From an uncultured Poribacteria bacterium (GTDB taxonomy: Bacteria; Poribacteria; WGA-4E; WGA-3G): a DNA stretch of 64,000 bases. The stretch is taken from positions 186,001 to 250,000 of the forward strand of contig CATOTL010000001.1 in assembly GCA_951813545.1 (NCBI GenBank), in the 5' to 3' direction. This document shows, one piece after another, positions 52,072-60,258 of this stretch. A model generated the notes under the pieces. The model was not told where the DNA came from, made no database searches, and worked only from the letters and a program-made list of their open reading frames with translations. The position numbers were made by a program, and so were the translations under genes. How positions within the stretch are numbered: position 1 is the stretch's first letter; every line of letters begins with the position of its first letter.

Positions 52072-52516
52072 AAACGAAAAGCGTAAGCAGCACGGAGTTG
52101 CCATCCACTCATCCCTTGCCTGCCAAGATTCAACTCCGGGAGTTTGAAACCGACGACAGGTGCAGGGATAGGCATTGACACTCGGTTGAATAAATTGCGA
52201 GTAGAGACCCGGTCGTACGCTGGCGAGGATTGTATCCTCGTCTCTTTCTACTGTTGTATAGGTAATTGCAAAATCCACTATAATTTCTGTCCGGCCAGAG
52301 TGCGTATATGCCGAATCATAAAATAGCACACCGGAGACCAACATCAAACTATAGTAAAACCCGAAAATAAGAGAGCACTTTGGAAAACACAAAACACCTC
52401 ACCACCGCTGGCGAGGGGGTTTTTGCTTGGGTGTTTCCGCTAGTATCCTCGCCTCTTTGGAGTGTCTAATTAATTCTAAACTTTACTATAAACGCTATAA
52501 GTGCTTTTCTAAACAT
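52072..52516 (-). pseudogene. outer-membrane-protein-like gene broken by two MITEs
   Basis: ATG at 52516 encodes MFRKALIA and is then interrupted by the MITE 52350-52490. Removing that MITE and one TA gives a clean signal peptide, MFRKALIAFSLMLVSGVLF, continuing to YDSAYTHSGRTEI. A second, truncated MITE follows at about 52210-52295. Beyond it the frame resumes as NLFNRVSMPIPAPVVGFKLP and ends GWQLRAAYAFRF, with the terminal Phe typical of beta-barrel outer-membrane proteins. Part of the middle is probably missing. Confidence 0.6.
52350..52490. mobile_element. TA-target MITE, 141 bp, long-loop form
   Basis: Ends TATAGTAAA and TTTACTATA; central hairpin GGCGAGG/CCTCGCC with a 29-nt loop in place of the usual 6 nt. 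Same length and sequence as 59491-59631. Sits in the signal-peptide codons of a gene, with TA as the target duplication. Confidence 0.82.
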
Positions 52517-52639
52517 AATCTTCTGCTTTGGGAAGTTGAACTTTCCTTTTCTGAAATTTCTGAAGGATAATACTTAACAATCCCAAGCATTTATGCTTGG
52601 GTCAAATCAAGTAGTGTTCGTTCTGGTATAAAAAAAGAT

Positions 52640-52768
52640 TTGACATTTAGGGGATAAGGTGGTATAAGTATAGTATCTCGTAGACAGGCATGACAAGCGT
52701 AGTCGCAAGACTACGTGCCTGTCTCCCACTTGTCAGGGGATAAGATACGAGATGCGAGATATACCCAA
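52640..52768 (+). promoter_or_regulatory. promoter and three-stem leader of tnpB
   Basis: TTGACA (52640-52645), 17 nt, TATAAG (52663-52668). The leader AGTATCTCGT pairs with ACGAGATGC before the start; AGACAGGCA pairs with TGCCTGTCT; a CCCACTTGTCAGGGG hairpin follows. Clearest example of the shared leader. Confidence 0.68.
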
Positions 52769-53845
52769 ATGGCACTTAATTCACATAAGATAGCATTAGA
52801 CGTAACCGACGAGCAACGCGTATGGTTTTCCCAACAATGTGGTTATGCTCGTTTTGCGTATAATTGTGCGTTATCAGATTACAAGAATGACCCGCAGCAT
52901 TGGCAAGAGTTGAATAAGCGATTCAATATAGCAAAGCGTGATATTGACTGGACACGGGGCATGGATCAGCGTGCTGCGTTGTTTGGTATCAAGAACTTCG
53001 GTGACGCAATAAGTCGTTGGCGTAAGGGTCAAAATAGGTTTCCGAAGAAAAAAAGACGCAGAGATCGCCAATCTTATAGCACAGACCCAAGCAGTGTTAG
53101 TATAAAAGGTAAACGTATCCGCCTCCCTAAAATAGGTTGGGTAGGCATGTTTGAGAAGTTGAGATTTAAGGGTGAACTGATAAAGGTAACAATATCAAGA
53201 ACAGCACACCGTTGGTTTGTTTCTATAACCATAGATACAGGTAAACCGAATGCTCCACGAGACACGCGTGGACTCCCTGTAGTCGGTATAGACGTAGGTA
53301 TAAACTCACTTGCGACACTTGATAAGGGTAAACAGTATCCTAACCCAAGACCGCTGAAAAGGTATGAACGCAAGCTAAAGCGTGAGCAACGTAAAATGAG
53401 CCGTAAAGTATTTCTATCTAACAACTGGTATAAGCAAAAACGTATAGTAGAACGTATCCACTATAGGATTGCTTGTATCAGATTAGACGCACAGCATAAG
53501 GCAACGACAGAGATTGTAAATATGGCAAGTGCTATCGGGATAGAAACGCTAAAGGTTACGAACCTACTCAAGAATAAGAAACTGGCGAAAGCACTCTCTG
53601 ATTCAGCACTCGGTGGGTTTCTTGCTAAACTCAAGTCTAAAGCAGAAGTGCTTGGGATACCTATTGTAGAAGCACCGCACTTCTATGCGTCGAGTAAAAC
53701 CTGTAGTAGTTGTGGACACAAGAAAAAAGAACTCTCATTATCAGAGAGACAGTATCATTGTAGTAGTTGTGGTGTCTCTATAGACAGAGACCAAAACGCT
53801 GCAATAAATCTAAAGAACCTCGCCGTAGGGCATACGGAGAGATAA
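52769..53845 (+). CDS. tnpB: TnpB, RNA-guided nuclease of IS605 family
   Basis: 358 residues from the ATG at 52769 (MALNSHKIALDVTDEQRVWF); the frame open to 52715 runs through the leader. RuvC-I GIDVGINSLATL, RuvC-II Glu in IGIETLKVTNLL, zinc ribbon CSSCGHK...CSSCGV, RuvC-III IDRDQNAAINL. Compact and complete, a different subfamily from the others here. Confidence 0.92.
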   Translation: MALNSHKIALDVTDEQRVWFSQQCGYARFAYNCALSDYKNDPQHWQELNKRFNIAKRDIDWTRGMDQRAALFGIKNFGDAISRWRKGQNRFPKKKRRRDRQSYSTDPSSVSIKGKRIRLPKIGWVGMFEKLRFKGELIKVTISRTAHRWFVSITIDTGKPNAPRDTRGLPVVGIDVGINSLATLDKGKQYPNPRPLKRYERKLKREQRKMSRKVFLSNNWYKQKRIVERIHYRIACIRLDAQHKATTEIVNMASAIGIETLKVTNLLKNKKLAKALSDSALGGFLAKLKSKAEVLGIPIVEAPHFYASSKTCSSCGHKKKELSLSERQYHCSSCGVSIDRDQNAAINLKNLAVGHTER

Positions 53846-53996
53846 AACGCTTGTGGAGTTTGTGTAAGACCTTCACAAGTGGAGGCTACAAACTATGAAA
53901 CAAGAACGAAAGAATCCCACTCCTTTAGGTGTGGGAGAAGTCAAAATCGAACCATACTATTTGTCAAATGAACATGATGCGTTATTAAAACTATTA

Positions 53997-54254
53997 AAGA
54001 CCATTTTTTTAAGTCGATTTCGTGCATAAAATGCAAAAAATGTCATAAACACATAAAAAAAAATGTCATAAACGGCATTTTAGACAAAAAAAAATAATTT
54101 TTTTTATTTTAACAGAAAAGGGTCCTAAACCCTTGTAATATAAGGGTTTTATGGGCAGACAAACTGCAATTATCCGTCTCTGTGGAGCGAAAAATAAAAA
54201 ATAAATTTTACATTTTTTGCATTTTATGCACGAAATCGAAAAAAAAAATGGTCT
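53997..54254. mobile_element. 258-bp MITE-like unit with about 45-bp inverted ends
   Basis: Left arm 53997-54043 and right arm 54210-54254 are reverse complements apart from a few bases in a T-run (AAGACCATTTTTTT ... CGATTTCGTGCATAAAATGC). The AT-rich interior has two copies of AAATGTCATAAAC. It ends 54 bp before the first RRE-glycosyltransferase and could supply or block its transcription. Confidence 0.7.
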
Positions 54255-54308
54255 TAAGGTGTAACGAATTGCGAAACTCTATTAAAAACGGAAGGTAAAA
54301 AACAAAAA

Positions 54309-56024
54309 GTGATCGATTTTCCAAAAACATTGCACCAACTTCATTTTTTTCAAGAAGACGGTGTCCCTTATGCCGCAGACCTCGACAAAGCACGCGTCGT
54401 CGAACTCTCGGCTGCGATGCTGGACATCCTAAGGCTCGCCGAGACACAGACCGATGATGCAATCATCGAAACGCTGAGTGCTTCTTACGAAGCGGACGAC
54501 ATCTCTGAGGCGTTTGAAAGATTCGCCGAACTTGAGAAAGAAGGTTTACTCTTCAATCGCGGTGAAGACTTACAGCGGAGCCTCGAGACGGAGAGTAAGT
54601 GGCGGAAGTTGCTCGTCGTGATACCCGGCATTGACGTGGATTCGTTTTTCGATATTGAAACGTTGTCCGCCGGCACGAACATGGCACTTGCCCACATGAT
54701 TCAGCACCTCACCCAATACGCCGATCTCCATTTTACAGGTTCCCGAAACCGGAAGATCGCAGACGGCGTGTATGAAGTCGATATCGGCATTGAGGACTTG
54801 GTCCGTCTTCGCTCGAAAATCGCGGAAACCTACTACGGCATCCTGACCTTACATCAAGAGCACGAACGGTGGCTCCTTCCGCTTTACCGATACCCCGAAT
54901 TCCCGCCGATTCTCGTTCAGAATCACGCGCCGCGCGGACACGGTGGGCATGCGATCAATTCGATGCTCCGACACTACGCCGCCATGCGGGATTATGACGG
55001 GTTTACAGCACCTTCGGATTATGTCCGAGACTTTTATTCACAGTATGTCTGGGATCCGAGTTTCTTCAATACCTTGCCGAACGGTGTCGATGCCACGCTG
55101 TTTAAGCCCATGGAGAAGATGGTCGCAAAAAAAGAAATCGCTGCAGAGGTCGGAGATGAGCGGATTGAAGAAGTCCCGACCGTCGGGTATCTCTCGCGGG
55201 TGCAATCGGAAAAAGGCGCATCTGTCTACTTGAAGTTAGCAGAACTGAATCCGGATCTGATCTTTTTGATCGCCGGACCGAATCTCGGCAGATATGCCTC
55301 ACGGAAACTCCCGGACAATCTCGTCTATATCGGGTTCCATCCACGCGAGAGGCTACCGCTCATCTACAACGCCTTTGATGTCTACTGTTTTATGTCCATG
55401 TCAGGTGAGGAGACGTTCGGGTTAACCGTGCTTGAAGCGATGGCGTGTGGTGTGCCGCCCGTCGTGTCGAACTTCGATGGCGTGCCTTCCGTTGTCGCAG
55501 ACGCTGGTTTGGTTGCCGATGCCGAGAACTTTGACCGAGACATCGCAACGCTTGTGAGTTATCCGTGCCCGGTGGATTTTTCTGAGAAGATTAACATGCT
55601 GCTGAATAACACAGAAATGTGGCAGATACTTTCTCAGGCAGCGAGGAACCGAGCGGTATCCTTCACGTGGGATAAGACAGCAAACCGGATTGTTCGGATA
55701 TTTGAGGAACTTCATCGGAAAAAGAAGCTTGTCAATCCGAACAGACTGCTAAATGTGTTCGCACCGACGCAACCCGTAGAAAGGGAAGCCGAGCAAGGAC
55801 TAAAATACAGGTCACTCGTGCTGAGTATGAATGAACGCTACGAGCGGTGTCTCATGCGGGATTCGGTGTATCCGCTGAGCGTTGAGGATGGAGTCGCACT
55901 CAGCATCTTGAAAAACCACACGACCAGAGAAGCAGAGACAATCCTCGCTGACTTAGTCGCAGACGAAACAGAAGCACGGGCGACTCTCAAAAGGGTTCGA
56001 GGTTTAATTGATGGAACGGCATGA
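54309..56024 (+). CDS. glycosyltransferase family 4 with N-terminal PqqD-like domain
   Basis: 571 residues, GTG start at 54309 (GGAAGG about 13 nt ahead). Residues 1-90 read like PqqD/RRE: a two-strand start (LHQLHFFQEDGVPYAADLDK), ARVVELSAAMLDILRLAET, then helices ending FERFAELEKEGLLF. Residues about 200-480 are GT4: NGVDATLFKP, VGYLSRVQSEKGASVYLKL and EETFGLTVLEAMACGVPPVV with the EX7E pair. RRE-like domains bind leader peptides in RiPP pathways, so peptide-directed glycosylation is possible. Paralog of 56164-57861, 139 nt downstream. Confidence 0.78.
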   Translation: MIDFPKTLHQLHFFQEDGVPYAADLDKARVVELSAAMLDILRLAETQTDDAIIETLSASYEADDISEAFERFAELEKEGLLFNRGEDLQRSLETESKWRKLLVVIPGIDVDSFFDIETLSAGTNMALAHMIQHLTQYADLHFTGSRNRKIADGVYEVDIGIEDLVRLRSKIAETYYGILTLHQEHERWLLPLYRYPEFPPILVQNHAPRGHGGHAINSMLRHYAAMRDYDGFTAPSDYVRDFYSQYVWDPSFFNTLPNGVDATLFKPMEKMVAKKEIAAEVGDERIEEVPTVGYLSRVQSEKGASVYLKLAELNPDLIFLIAGPNLGRYASRKLPDNLVYIGFHPRERLPLIYNAFDVYCFMSMSGEETFGLTVLEAMACGVPPVVSNFDGVPSVVADAGLVADAENFDRDIATLVSYPCPVDFSEKINMLLNNTEMWQILSQAARNRAVSFTWDKTANRIVRIFEELHRKKKLVNPNRLLNVFAPTQPVEREAEQGLKYRSLVLSMNERYERCLMRDSVYPLSVEDGVALSILKNHTTREAETILADLVADETEARATLKRVRGLIDGTA

Positions 56025-56163
56025 GGAATAGGCATCAGCCATCGGCTGTCAGTCATCAGCAAGAATAGCCGTCAGCCATCGGCAGTCAGCAAAGAGAAGA
56101 TTCACAAGCAACTTCTTTCTTTGCCGAGAGCCGAGAGCCGATAGCCATTAAAGGAACAAAATT

Positions 56164-57861
56164 ATGGTATCTCGCACGCATTACCAATTAAAACAGCATC
56201 ATAAATTTGAACAGGACGACCAAAAATATGTCGCGGACCTTGAAACAGGCGACATCGTTGAAATAAACGACGTAGAATGGGAGATCCTATCACGTTATGC
56301 GTCGCAGACGCGACATCAGATCGTAGAGGGACTGAAGGAGGAACACAAGTTAACCTCTATTTTTGACGGGATTGAACGTTTAGAACGACTTGGGCAGCAG
56401 GGTATCCTTCTAAGCCCGATAGTTGAAGCAGCGGAGTTAATGACTTCAGACCGAAAGCCGAAGTTATTGGTTCCCTTCCATTTTACGAAAGAGAAATCCG
56501 CGTTAGACTACCTCACGAACGTGAACCGCTATCAGTTTCTGACGCATCTCGCTGAGTTCGCCGAGTTGGAAACCTTAGCTTTCCCTGAGGAAAAGAAAGA
56601 AAACGTTCAGGACTTCGACAAGGTTCAGGTTCGGAACATAGAGGACTCAAAAAACAGTGCCTTAGTATCGCCTTGGTATGCACTTGATGGCTATGACGGC
56701 ATCCTGCTCCTATCGCAATTCACAACAGACGATTTGCTATACTATGGAGTGCCAGATGTCCCGATCGTCCACTGCATAGAAGGTGCGCAGCAGCTGCAAC
56801 ACGTGCTGCTGAAAACGCTGCTGACGCTCGGTGCATTCCAAAGTTCAAAAGATACACTCGTCGTCAAAGCCTCCTGGATGAAGGCGTGGCTCGCCGAATT
56901 GGGAGTGCCAGTCGAAAACGTGCAGGTAATCCCTGACGGTATAGATGTCGTTGAACCGATCAACGATAAGGCATTAGCAAAGCAGCACACCGCCGCCATT
57001 TTTGACAAGCCGATGTTTACGAAGCAACCCGTCGTCGGACTGATCTCTGGATTTGAACCGAATCGTGGCGTGGCGTGGATTTCTGAATTCGCGCGCGCCA
57101 ACCCGCACCTCGCGATTTTCGTCTATGATGCGATGTTAGTAGGGGTTAGGTCACCTAACCCCTACCATCCGCCGGAGAATGTCGTTATCTTCAGTGCCGA
57201 TGATGACGAGACCCGTGCCATTTTACCCGTATTCTTTCAGGCACTCGACCTTGTGTGCTTCCCCGCAATGCCGGGCACCCCGCTCTCGGTTGTCTTAGAG
57301 GCGATGGCGTCCGGTGTCTCGTGTGTTGCGATGACGAAATACGAGATACCCCCGGAAGTCGTAGGTGCTGGGATTGCTGTGGAGGCGGACTGGGATAACT
57401 TCGGAAACTTCCATGTCTCGATGGCGAAACTATCGGAGACAATCAACAAATGGCTGCAGCCCTCCGATGCACGCGCCCAATGCGAAGATTTCGCGAAAGA
57501 AGTCGCTCAGCGATATACCCGCAAAAACGCTGCACAAACACTCATCCACGTATTTGAAGAAGGCTTTCAACGAAGGACAAGCGATTTCCGGACAGCGCGC
57601 GCCCTGTTCCCACCGATCTTCTGTCGTCGGTATGAACCCGACACAGGAACACTCAGGTCCAGTGTGTATCGGTTGGGAACGAACAGATATGATAGCCTTG
57701 AAGACGCTTTAGCAGAGGTATTAGCTGAAGGGCATACACCCGCTGAAGTTGCATCCGTTTTCAAGCATTTCCAGCGGAAGCACTCTACTCCCGTTTGCGA
57801 GATAACTCGTGCTGGAAATGGGTTTCCTGACAATAATAAGGAAACCAACCCCGCTGGGTGA
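56164..57861 (+). CDS. glycosyltransferase family 4 with N-terminal PqqD-like domain
   Basis: 565 residues, ATG at 56164 after AAAGGAAC. Same plan: HYQLKQHHKFEQDDQKYVAD, GDIVEINDVEWEILSRYA and IERLERLGQQGILL form the PqqD-like domain. GT4 part: VIPDGIDVVEPI, VVGLISGFEPNRGVAWI, GTPLSVVLEAMASGVSCVAM. The first Glu of EX7E is replaced by Gly-Thr-Pro context, so donor binding may differ from the first copy. An in-frame 27-bp palindrome adds nine residues at 326-334. The gene ends 28 nt before the short peptide gene and shares its ribosome-site region. Confidence 0.78.
   Translation: MVSRTHYQLKQHHKFEQDDQKYVADLETGDIVEINDVEWEILSRYASQTRHQIVEGLKEEHKLTSIFDGIERLERLGQQGILLSPIVEAAELMTSDRKPKLLVPFHFTKEKSALDYLTNVNRYQFLTHLAEFAELETLAFPEEKKENVQDFDKVQVRNIEDSKNSALVSPWYALDGYDGILLLSQFTTDDLLYYGVPDVPIVHCIEGAQQLQHVLLKTLLTLGAFQSSKDTLVVKASWMKAWLAELGVPVENVQVIPDGIDVVEPINDKALAKQHTAAIFDKPMFTKQPVVGLISGFEPNRGVAWISEFARANPHLAIFVYDAMLVGVRSPNPYHPPENVVIFSADDDETRAILPVFFQALDLVCFPAMPGTPLSVVLEAMASGVSCVAMTKYEIPPEVVGAGIAVEADWDNFGNFHVSMAKLSETINKWLQPSDARAQCEDFAKEVAQRYTRKNAAQTLIHVFEEGFQRRTSDFRTARALFPPIFCRRYEPDTGTLRSSVYRLGTNRYDSLEDALAEVLAEGHTPAEVASVFKHFQRKHSTPVCEITRAGNGFPDNNKETNPAG
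57139..57165. repeat. 27-bp palindromic repeat inside a coding sequence
   Basis: GTAGGGGTTAGG-TCA-CCTAACCCCTAC, codon-aligned in the glycosyltransferase frame, encodes VGVRSPNPY. A sister copy sits at 63974-64000 between genes. Confidence 0.85.
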
Positions 57862-57889
57862 GAGCACCGGCAGAAAGGAGAAAACATAG

Positions 57890-58144
57890 ATGAAAACTAA
57901 CATTCGCGGTAAAATTACGCGATTCCTTGAATCCGAAGACGGACGCGTCAGTGCGAAGACACCCCTCGCACTGGGTGTCGCAACAGGCGGTCTCCTGTTG
58001 GCACATGCCATTGTCGGAACACCACAAGCAGAGGCAGGGTGGTGCAGACCTGATGTTGAGGATCCATGCCCTCCTGGTCGGGACTGTCTTGGTCCTTTCA
58101 TTTTGGTTGACAATATAGTGTGGGGTACATGTATACCGCATTAA
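57890..58144 (+). CDS. short secreted four-cysteine peptide, candidate modified-peptide precursor
   Basis: 84 residues, AAAGGAG upstream. Residues 1-49 are leader-like: a basic start (MKTNIRGKITRFL), SEDGRVSAKTPLALGVATGG, a hydrophobic stretch and a TPQAEA cleavage site. The remaining 35 residues (from GWCRPD) have Cys at 52, 60, 66 and 81 and end GTCIPH. The leader is nearly the same as in 59831-60127 while the rest is different. Position right after an RRE-like glycosyltransferase suggests it is the enzyme's substrate; this is inference. Could equally be a plain disulfide-bonded secreted peptide. Confidence 0.7.
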   Translation: MKTNIRGKITRFLESEDGRVSAKTPLALGVATGGLLLAHAIVGTPQAEAGWCRPDVEDPCPPGRDCLGPFILVDNIVWGTCIPH

Positions 58145-58196
58145 CATTGTCAAGAGAGGCTGCGGTGTAAACCGCCGCCGTCTCGTTGCCTTTTGA

Positions 58197-58224
58197 GCGT
58201 GTGGTGGCTTTTGCCGCCATACGC
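58197..58224 (+). terminator. hairpin between peptide gene 1 and propeller gene 1
   Basis: GCGTGTGGTGGC-TTTT-GCCGCCATACGC, a 12-bp stem with two G-U type pairs. No T-run follows, so more likely a partial terminator or RNA-stability hairpin. A hairpin of unrelated sequence occupies the same place after peptide gene 2. Confidence 0.5.
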
Positions 58225-58318
58225 TCCTAAACACTTTACATAATGATGGCTTTTGAATCATTGAGGACGGACGGGACGTGTGCGGTCGGACTGAAAAATG
58301 ACGATAGGAGAAATAGGT

Positions 58319-59338
58319 ATGAGAGTGGTGTTTATTTTTTGTATAATCCTGTTGCTGGTGATGTTTTGGGGTGTATATGGGGTTTTAGCCGAAGCGCCGA
58401 CAACGCCGAAAATCCTGTTTACCTCTGCACGTGATGGCAATTACGAAATCTACATGATGAATCCGGATGGCTCCGAACAGGTGAACCTCACGCAGCATCC
58501 TGCGACTGATCTGGGTGCGGTGTGGTCTCCGACGGGTGAGCAGATACTTTTCGTCTCGGATCGCCAAGGCACACGGGTGCGTGATTTGTATTTGATGGAC
58601 CCTGATGGGGCGAATGTCCAGCGCGTCTTCAAGCGAAAAATAAGGGCTTGGAGAGGAGATGCGACGTGGTCTCCCGATGGCAAACAGTTTGCTTACTGGT
58701 TAGCGGACTGGGATCGTCTCAAGTTCGGTCTCTATCTTGGGACGTTTGCCGAAGAAGATGCCGAACGCATCGGGAATTATAGTTCCCCGGCGTGGTCTCC
58801 TGATGGTTCAGAAATCGCCTGCTCTATAAGTCACGAACAAGAGGCTCGACTGACATTTATCAACGTTCGCACACGAGCGGTGGAACAACCGCTACCCAAG
58901 AAAGCACTCCGCTGGCAATTCGGTCCGTCCTGGTCTGCTGCGGGAGACAGACTTGCGATTTCTGGGAACAAGCATCTGTTGCCGGTGATCTTGGAGAGGG
59001 AGCTGCACAACGCATGGGCCGATAAACTGAGTATCTACATTGTCAACCGCGACGGCACGGGTCTCCGTCAACTTGTTGAGGAAGCCGGTCCCCGTGCAGT
59101 TTCTCCTGTATTATCGCCAGACGGCTCGGAAGTGCTTTATACACAAGAGATCAACGGACAGATCCAAATCTTCAAGATTGATGTGAACACCGGGCTTCGG
59201 ACGCAGTTGACGCATGTTGGCGGTCCTTTTCGTCAAGCGAATGCTGGCGGGGATTGGTTTGATCCGGCGTATGCCTTGCCGGTGTCGCCCCAACCGGCGT
59301 TGCTAACAACTACTTGGGGGCAACTGAAAAAGAAATAG
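58319..59338 (+). CDS. exported TolB-type beta-propeller protein 1
   Basis: 339 residues from the ATG at 58319 (AGGAGAAATAGGT ahead; an earlier ATG at 58298 is less likely). Signal peptide MRVVFIFCIILLLVMFWG then VYGVLAEAP. PD40-type blades: ILFTSARDGNYEIYMMNPDG, LGAVWSPTGEQILFVSDRQG, PAWSPDGSEIACS, SPVLSPDGSEVLYT. Periplasmic or surface propeller. Paired with peptide 1; paralog at 60259. May bind or display the peptide, but nothing in the sequence proves it. Confidence 0.75.
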   Translation: MRVVFIFCIILLLVMFWGVYGVLAEAPTTPKILFTSARDGNYEIYMMNPDGSEQVNLTQHPATDLGAVWSPTGEQILFVSDRQGTRVRDLYLMDPDGANVQRVFKRKIRAWRGDATWSPDGKQFAYWLADWDRLKFGLYLGTFAEEDAERIGNYSSPAWSPDGSEIACSISHEQEARLTFINVRTRAVEQPLPKKALRWQFGPSWSAAGDRLAISGNKHLLPVILERELHNAWADKLSIYIVNRDGTGLRQLVEEAGPRAVSPVLSPDGSEVLYTQEINGQIQIFKIDVNTGLRTQLTHVGGPFRQANAGGDWFDPAYALPVSPQPALLTTTWGQLKKK

Positions 59339-59387
59339 GTTCGGCACCGCAGTTAGGAAATAGTTATGGCGCATAAGGTTGTTGGAG

Positions 59388-59425
59388 AAGCAGACAACCC
59401 TCTGGAGCAAACTCAAGCAAACTGA
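59388..59425 (+). pseudogene. 3' remnant of a propeller gene
   Basis: GAGAAGCAGACAACCCTCTG and the following bases match the last codons of the gene at 60259-61272 (EKQTTLWSKLKQ). It shows that a further propeller gene once ended here. Confidence 0.65.
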
Positions 59426-59490
59426 CAAGTAAAGGCACCTTGCCAATGACAGTAGATTCATGAACAGAAGCCAATATCTTTTAACAAATA

Positions 59491-59631
59491 TATAGTAAAA
59501 CCCGAAAATAAGAGAGCACTTTGGAAAACACAAAACACCTCACCACCGCTGGCGAGGGGGTTTTTGCTTGGGTGTTTCCGCTAGTATCCTCGCCTCTTTG
59601 GAGTGTCTAATTAATTCTAAACTTTACTATA
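59491..59631. mobile_element. TA-target MITE, 141 bp, long-loop form
   Basis: Same 141-bp unit as 52350-52490, with TATAGTAAA/TTTACTATA ends. It separates the propeller remnant from the glycosyltransferase remnant and creates a false 88-codon frame (59568-59834). Confidence 0.82.
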
Positions 59632-59635
59632 AATA

Positions 59636-59829
59636 CCTTGAAACCGATTTGGCAGAGGTATTAGCTGAAGGGCATACACCCGCTGAAGTTGCATCCGTTT
59701 TCAAGCATTTCCAGCGGAAGCACTTTACTCCGACTTGCGAGATAACTCGTGCTGGAAATGGGTTTCCCACGAATAACGAGGAAACCAACCCCGCTGGAAA
59801 AGGGCACCAGCAGAAAGGAGAAACCTATA
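59636..59829 (+). pseudogene. 3' remnant of the RRE-glycosyltransferase gene
   Basis: LAEVLAEGHTPAEVASVFKH, then CEITRAGNGFP and ETNPAG match the last 50 residues of 56164-57861. The stop codon is lost (GGA AAA in place of GGG TGA). The DNA including the ribosome site before the peptide gene is conserved, so the peptide gene kept its translation signal. Confidence 0.8.
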
Positions 59830-59830
59830 G

Positions 59831-60127
59831 ATGAAGAAAAACATACGCAGTAAAATTAGTGGCTTCCTCACATCCGAAGAGGGACGTGTCAGCACCAAAG
59901 CACCCCTCGCACTTGGGGTCGCAACGGGGAGTGTGTTGTTAGCACAAGCGATGGTCCCATCCCCAGCTCAGGCTGAGATAGTCTGGGATTTCAGTAACGT
60001 TACATGTTTATGGAACTGGCAATGCGATGACGATGCCGGTGAGGTCTGTGCATTTTGGGATTTTACACATCAGCCAGGCCCAACTATAGAAGTGCATTCC
60101 GCTTGCATCATCCCACCGGATGATTGA
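59831..60127 (+). CDS. short secreted four-cysteine peptide, second copy
   Basis: 98 residues, AAAGGAG upstream. The leader MKKNIRSKISGFLTSEEGRV, then STKAPLALGVATGSVLLAQA and PSPAQA, matches peptide 1. The downstream part (from EIVWDF) is unrelated in sequence and richer in Trp and Asp, yet again has four Cys (59, 65, 73 and about 92) and ends ACIIPPDD, recalling TCIPH. Conserved leader with variable core is the usual mark of modified-peptide precursor families. Its own glycosyltransferase is gone, so the intact copies upstream would have to act on it. Confidence 0.7.
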   Translation: MKKNIRSKISGFLTSEEGRVSTKAPLALGVATGSVLLAQAMVPSPAQAEIVWDFSNVTCLWNWQCDDDAGEVCAFWDFTHQPGPTIEVHSACIIPPDD

Positions 60128-60148
60128 TACCAGTGATTCATCCATTTC

Positions 60149-60180
60149 GGTCAGTCCCGATTTTTTGAGCGGGACTGACC
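60149..60180 (+). terminator. hairpin between peptide gene 2 and propeller gene 2
   Basis: GGTCAGTCCCG (60149-60159) and CGGGACTGACC (60170-60180), an 11-bp perfect stem with an ATTTTTTGAG loop. No trailing T-run. Same position as the hairpin after peptide gene 1. Confidence 0.55.
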
Positions 60181-60258
60181 GACAGCAAATCGTGCAGAAA
60201 ATCTGTGGAACTCGTTTCTTTCACTTTTTATTAACTGAGATAGGAGGGATTTGTTAAT

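Larger units (their letters stand above)
52582..53943 (+). mobile_element. IS605-type element, tnpB only
   Basis: Left hairpin 52582-52601 (CCCAAGCATTTATGCTTGGG), right hairpin around 53918-53938 (CCCACTCCTTTAGGTGTGGG). No tnpA. Confidence 0.72.

Noticed and set aside
59568..59834. 88-codon ORF before peptide 2
   Set aside because: Made of MITE sequence fused to a glycosyltransferase remnant; no own start signal.
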